Part shown: piece by piece, positions 40,392 through 41,346 of the stretch
Position numbering within the stretch: the first letter of the stretch is position 1
Layout of the letters: each line of letters opens with the position of its first letter
Source of the DNA: Murimonas intestini
GTDB lineage: Bacteria; Bacillota; Clostridia; Lachnospirales; Lachnospiraceae
Reading direction: 5' to 3'
DNA: 41,346 nt
Assembly (NCBI GenBank): GCA_003148945.1
Contig: QGGY01000022.1
Location: 1 to 41,346 of the forward strand
Position numbers and translations under genes: made by a program
The notes under the pieces: generated by a model
Told to the model about the DNA's origin: nothing
Database searches by the model: none
What the model saw: the letters and a program-made list of their open reading frames with translations, nothing else

Positions 40392-41346
40392 ATGACAGAC
40401 GAATTCAAATCGATCTTTAGTAATGAGATTAGATTACATCTAATGCTTCGAAAAGAAGAATTAGCTTCAGAGGCATTCAGACATTACAGACATACGATAA
40501 AGCTATTTGATGACTATCTTTACAGCATTAATCTTAAAGAAAAATCAATAGAGGAACCGATAATAGATGGGTGGATTAAAGAGATAAGCAATGGAATTTC
40601 AATAAATACCGTAAGTGGGCACGTTCATTTTATCAGGCAACTTCTTTTATTCCTGATAGATCATGGCTACGATTGCTTTATCCCGAAAACAATTAGGACA
40701 AGAGATACATATGTACCATATCTGTATACGGATCAGGATATTGAAAATATTTTTAAAACAGCGGACTCCTTCACAGCTCCACGTGCTGTAAAAAACATAA
40801 ACATCGAAAACGAAATGCCGCTGTTATTACGATTACTGTTTTGCTGTGGCTTACGTGTAGGAGAAACTATAAACATTAAAGTTGGGGATATTGATTTAAA
40901 AAGGGATCTGATCCTCCTGCGTGTCACAAAAAAATACAAACAAAGATTGGTACCCTTTGATAAGAAGCTGTCAGAAATTATATACTTGTATTGTGGTGCA
41001 ATGGGAATTCTAAATGATTCCGAAGCATATCTGTTTCCGTCGACGGATAGGTATACTCCATTAACAGCTAATTCTGTTGGAAATTATTATCGAATTATCC
41101 GAAAAAAGGCGGGAATAAAAAATAATCAGATAAATAAAAATGGACGTGGTGCGTGCCTTCACTGTTTTAGACATACTTTTGAGTAAGATCCTTTGATAAA
41201 AATGAAAGAAGAGGCATTAGTCATAGGGAATCCATTCCGTTTCTATCAACGTATTTAGGACATGACAGTTTATACGAAACTGAGAAATACTTGAAATATA
41301 GCGGCGATTATTTTGCGGATACTCTTACAAAGTTTGAATCCTTCAC
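40392..41346 (+). pseudogene. Second tyrosine recombinase, frameshifted near the end and running off the window
   Basis: The ATG abuts the preceding TAA; AGGGGAGGTGATATAA provides the ribosome site. The catalytic Arg is in FCCGLRVGETINIK, and the first H-x-x-R is HCFRHTF. Directly after it the frame stops (TAA 41184-41186). In another frame the family's continuation is intact (VRSFDKNERRG, LSTYLGHDSLYETEKYLKYS), with the second His and the Tyr, up to the window edge. One missing base (TTTGCAGTA to TTTGAGTA at about 41181) explains it. A third recombinase would be expected beyond the window. Confidence 0.78.

Noticed and set aside
1-41346. tRNA, rRNA or known riboswitch
   Set aside because: Reading both strands, no cloverleaf with T-arm GTTCGA-type consensus, no rRNA block and no familiar riboswitch core was found; a covariance-model scan would be needed for certainty.

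Overview
The window looks like a chromosomal segment of a Gram-positive, mid-GC gut Firmicute, most likely a Lachnospiraceae member (Blautia/Dorea/Ruminococcus gnavus-like). This rests on strong AGGAGG ribosome sites, consensus sigma-A promoters, lipobox and ABC-transporter styles, paired CD3324-family proteins, two ABC-F proteins and Clostridia-type mobile elements. The species assignment is inference. Most core genes lie on the minus strand.

Layout. (1) 1-1800: the start of an IS3-type transposase gene running off the left edge, then a 22-repeat CRISPR array of I-C-like repeat type, transcribed leftward from a leader at about 1600-1790. No cas gene is visible. (2) 1.9-6.4 kb: a four-gene siderophore/iron ABC operon in yclNOPQ/ceuBCDE order, with GTTAG...CTAAC palindromes upstream. 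(3) 6.6-11.8 kb: an XRE regulator plus membrane protein pair with a clear promoter/operator, a Gfo/Idh/MocA oxidoreductase, a DUF1062 protein, an ABC-F ATPase and a CD3324-family HTH protein. (4) 12-15.8 kb: a YtrA-like GntR/ABC operon with a perfect operator, then a MerR regulator divergent from a GNAT acetyltransferase across a MerR-type 19-bp-spacer promoter. (5) 15.9-21.8 kb: a cell-envelope operon (GT2-GtrA, phosphodiester glycosidase, membrane protein), an uncharacterised 350-residue protein, a second CD3324 protein and an Lsa-type ABC-F gene behind a candidate transcription attenuator. (6) 22-28.2 kb: a sugar/acid uptake and catabolism cluster (DapA-like lyase, solute-binding protein, two permeases, homocysteine methyltransferase) divergent from an IclR regulator. 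The second permease has lost its C-terminus through an apparent deletion fusion. (7) 28.4-31.7 kb: an isochorismatase, a WYL regulator and a large helical protein of unknown function.

(8) 31.8-41.3 kb is an AT-richer, decaying accessory island. It holds a frameshifted P-loop kinase, a broken Phd/ParE-type toxin-antitoxin pair, remnants of an integrative element (HTH protein, shattered tyrosine integrase, frameshifted XRE regulator), an intact stand-alone caspase-family protease with an unrecognised C-terminal half, an IS66 element whose tnpB is cut off, and at the cut a tandem of tyrosine recombinases like a recombinase-in-trio element. The second recombinase is frameshifted and runs to the right edge.

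The intact caspase-like gene among wrecked mobile genes is the best candidate for an undescribed (defence or cell-death) function. No partner gene for it can be identified here.
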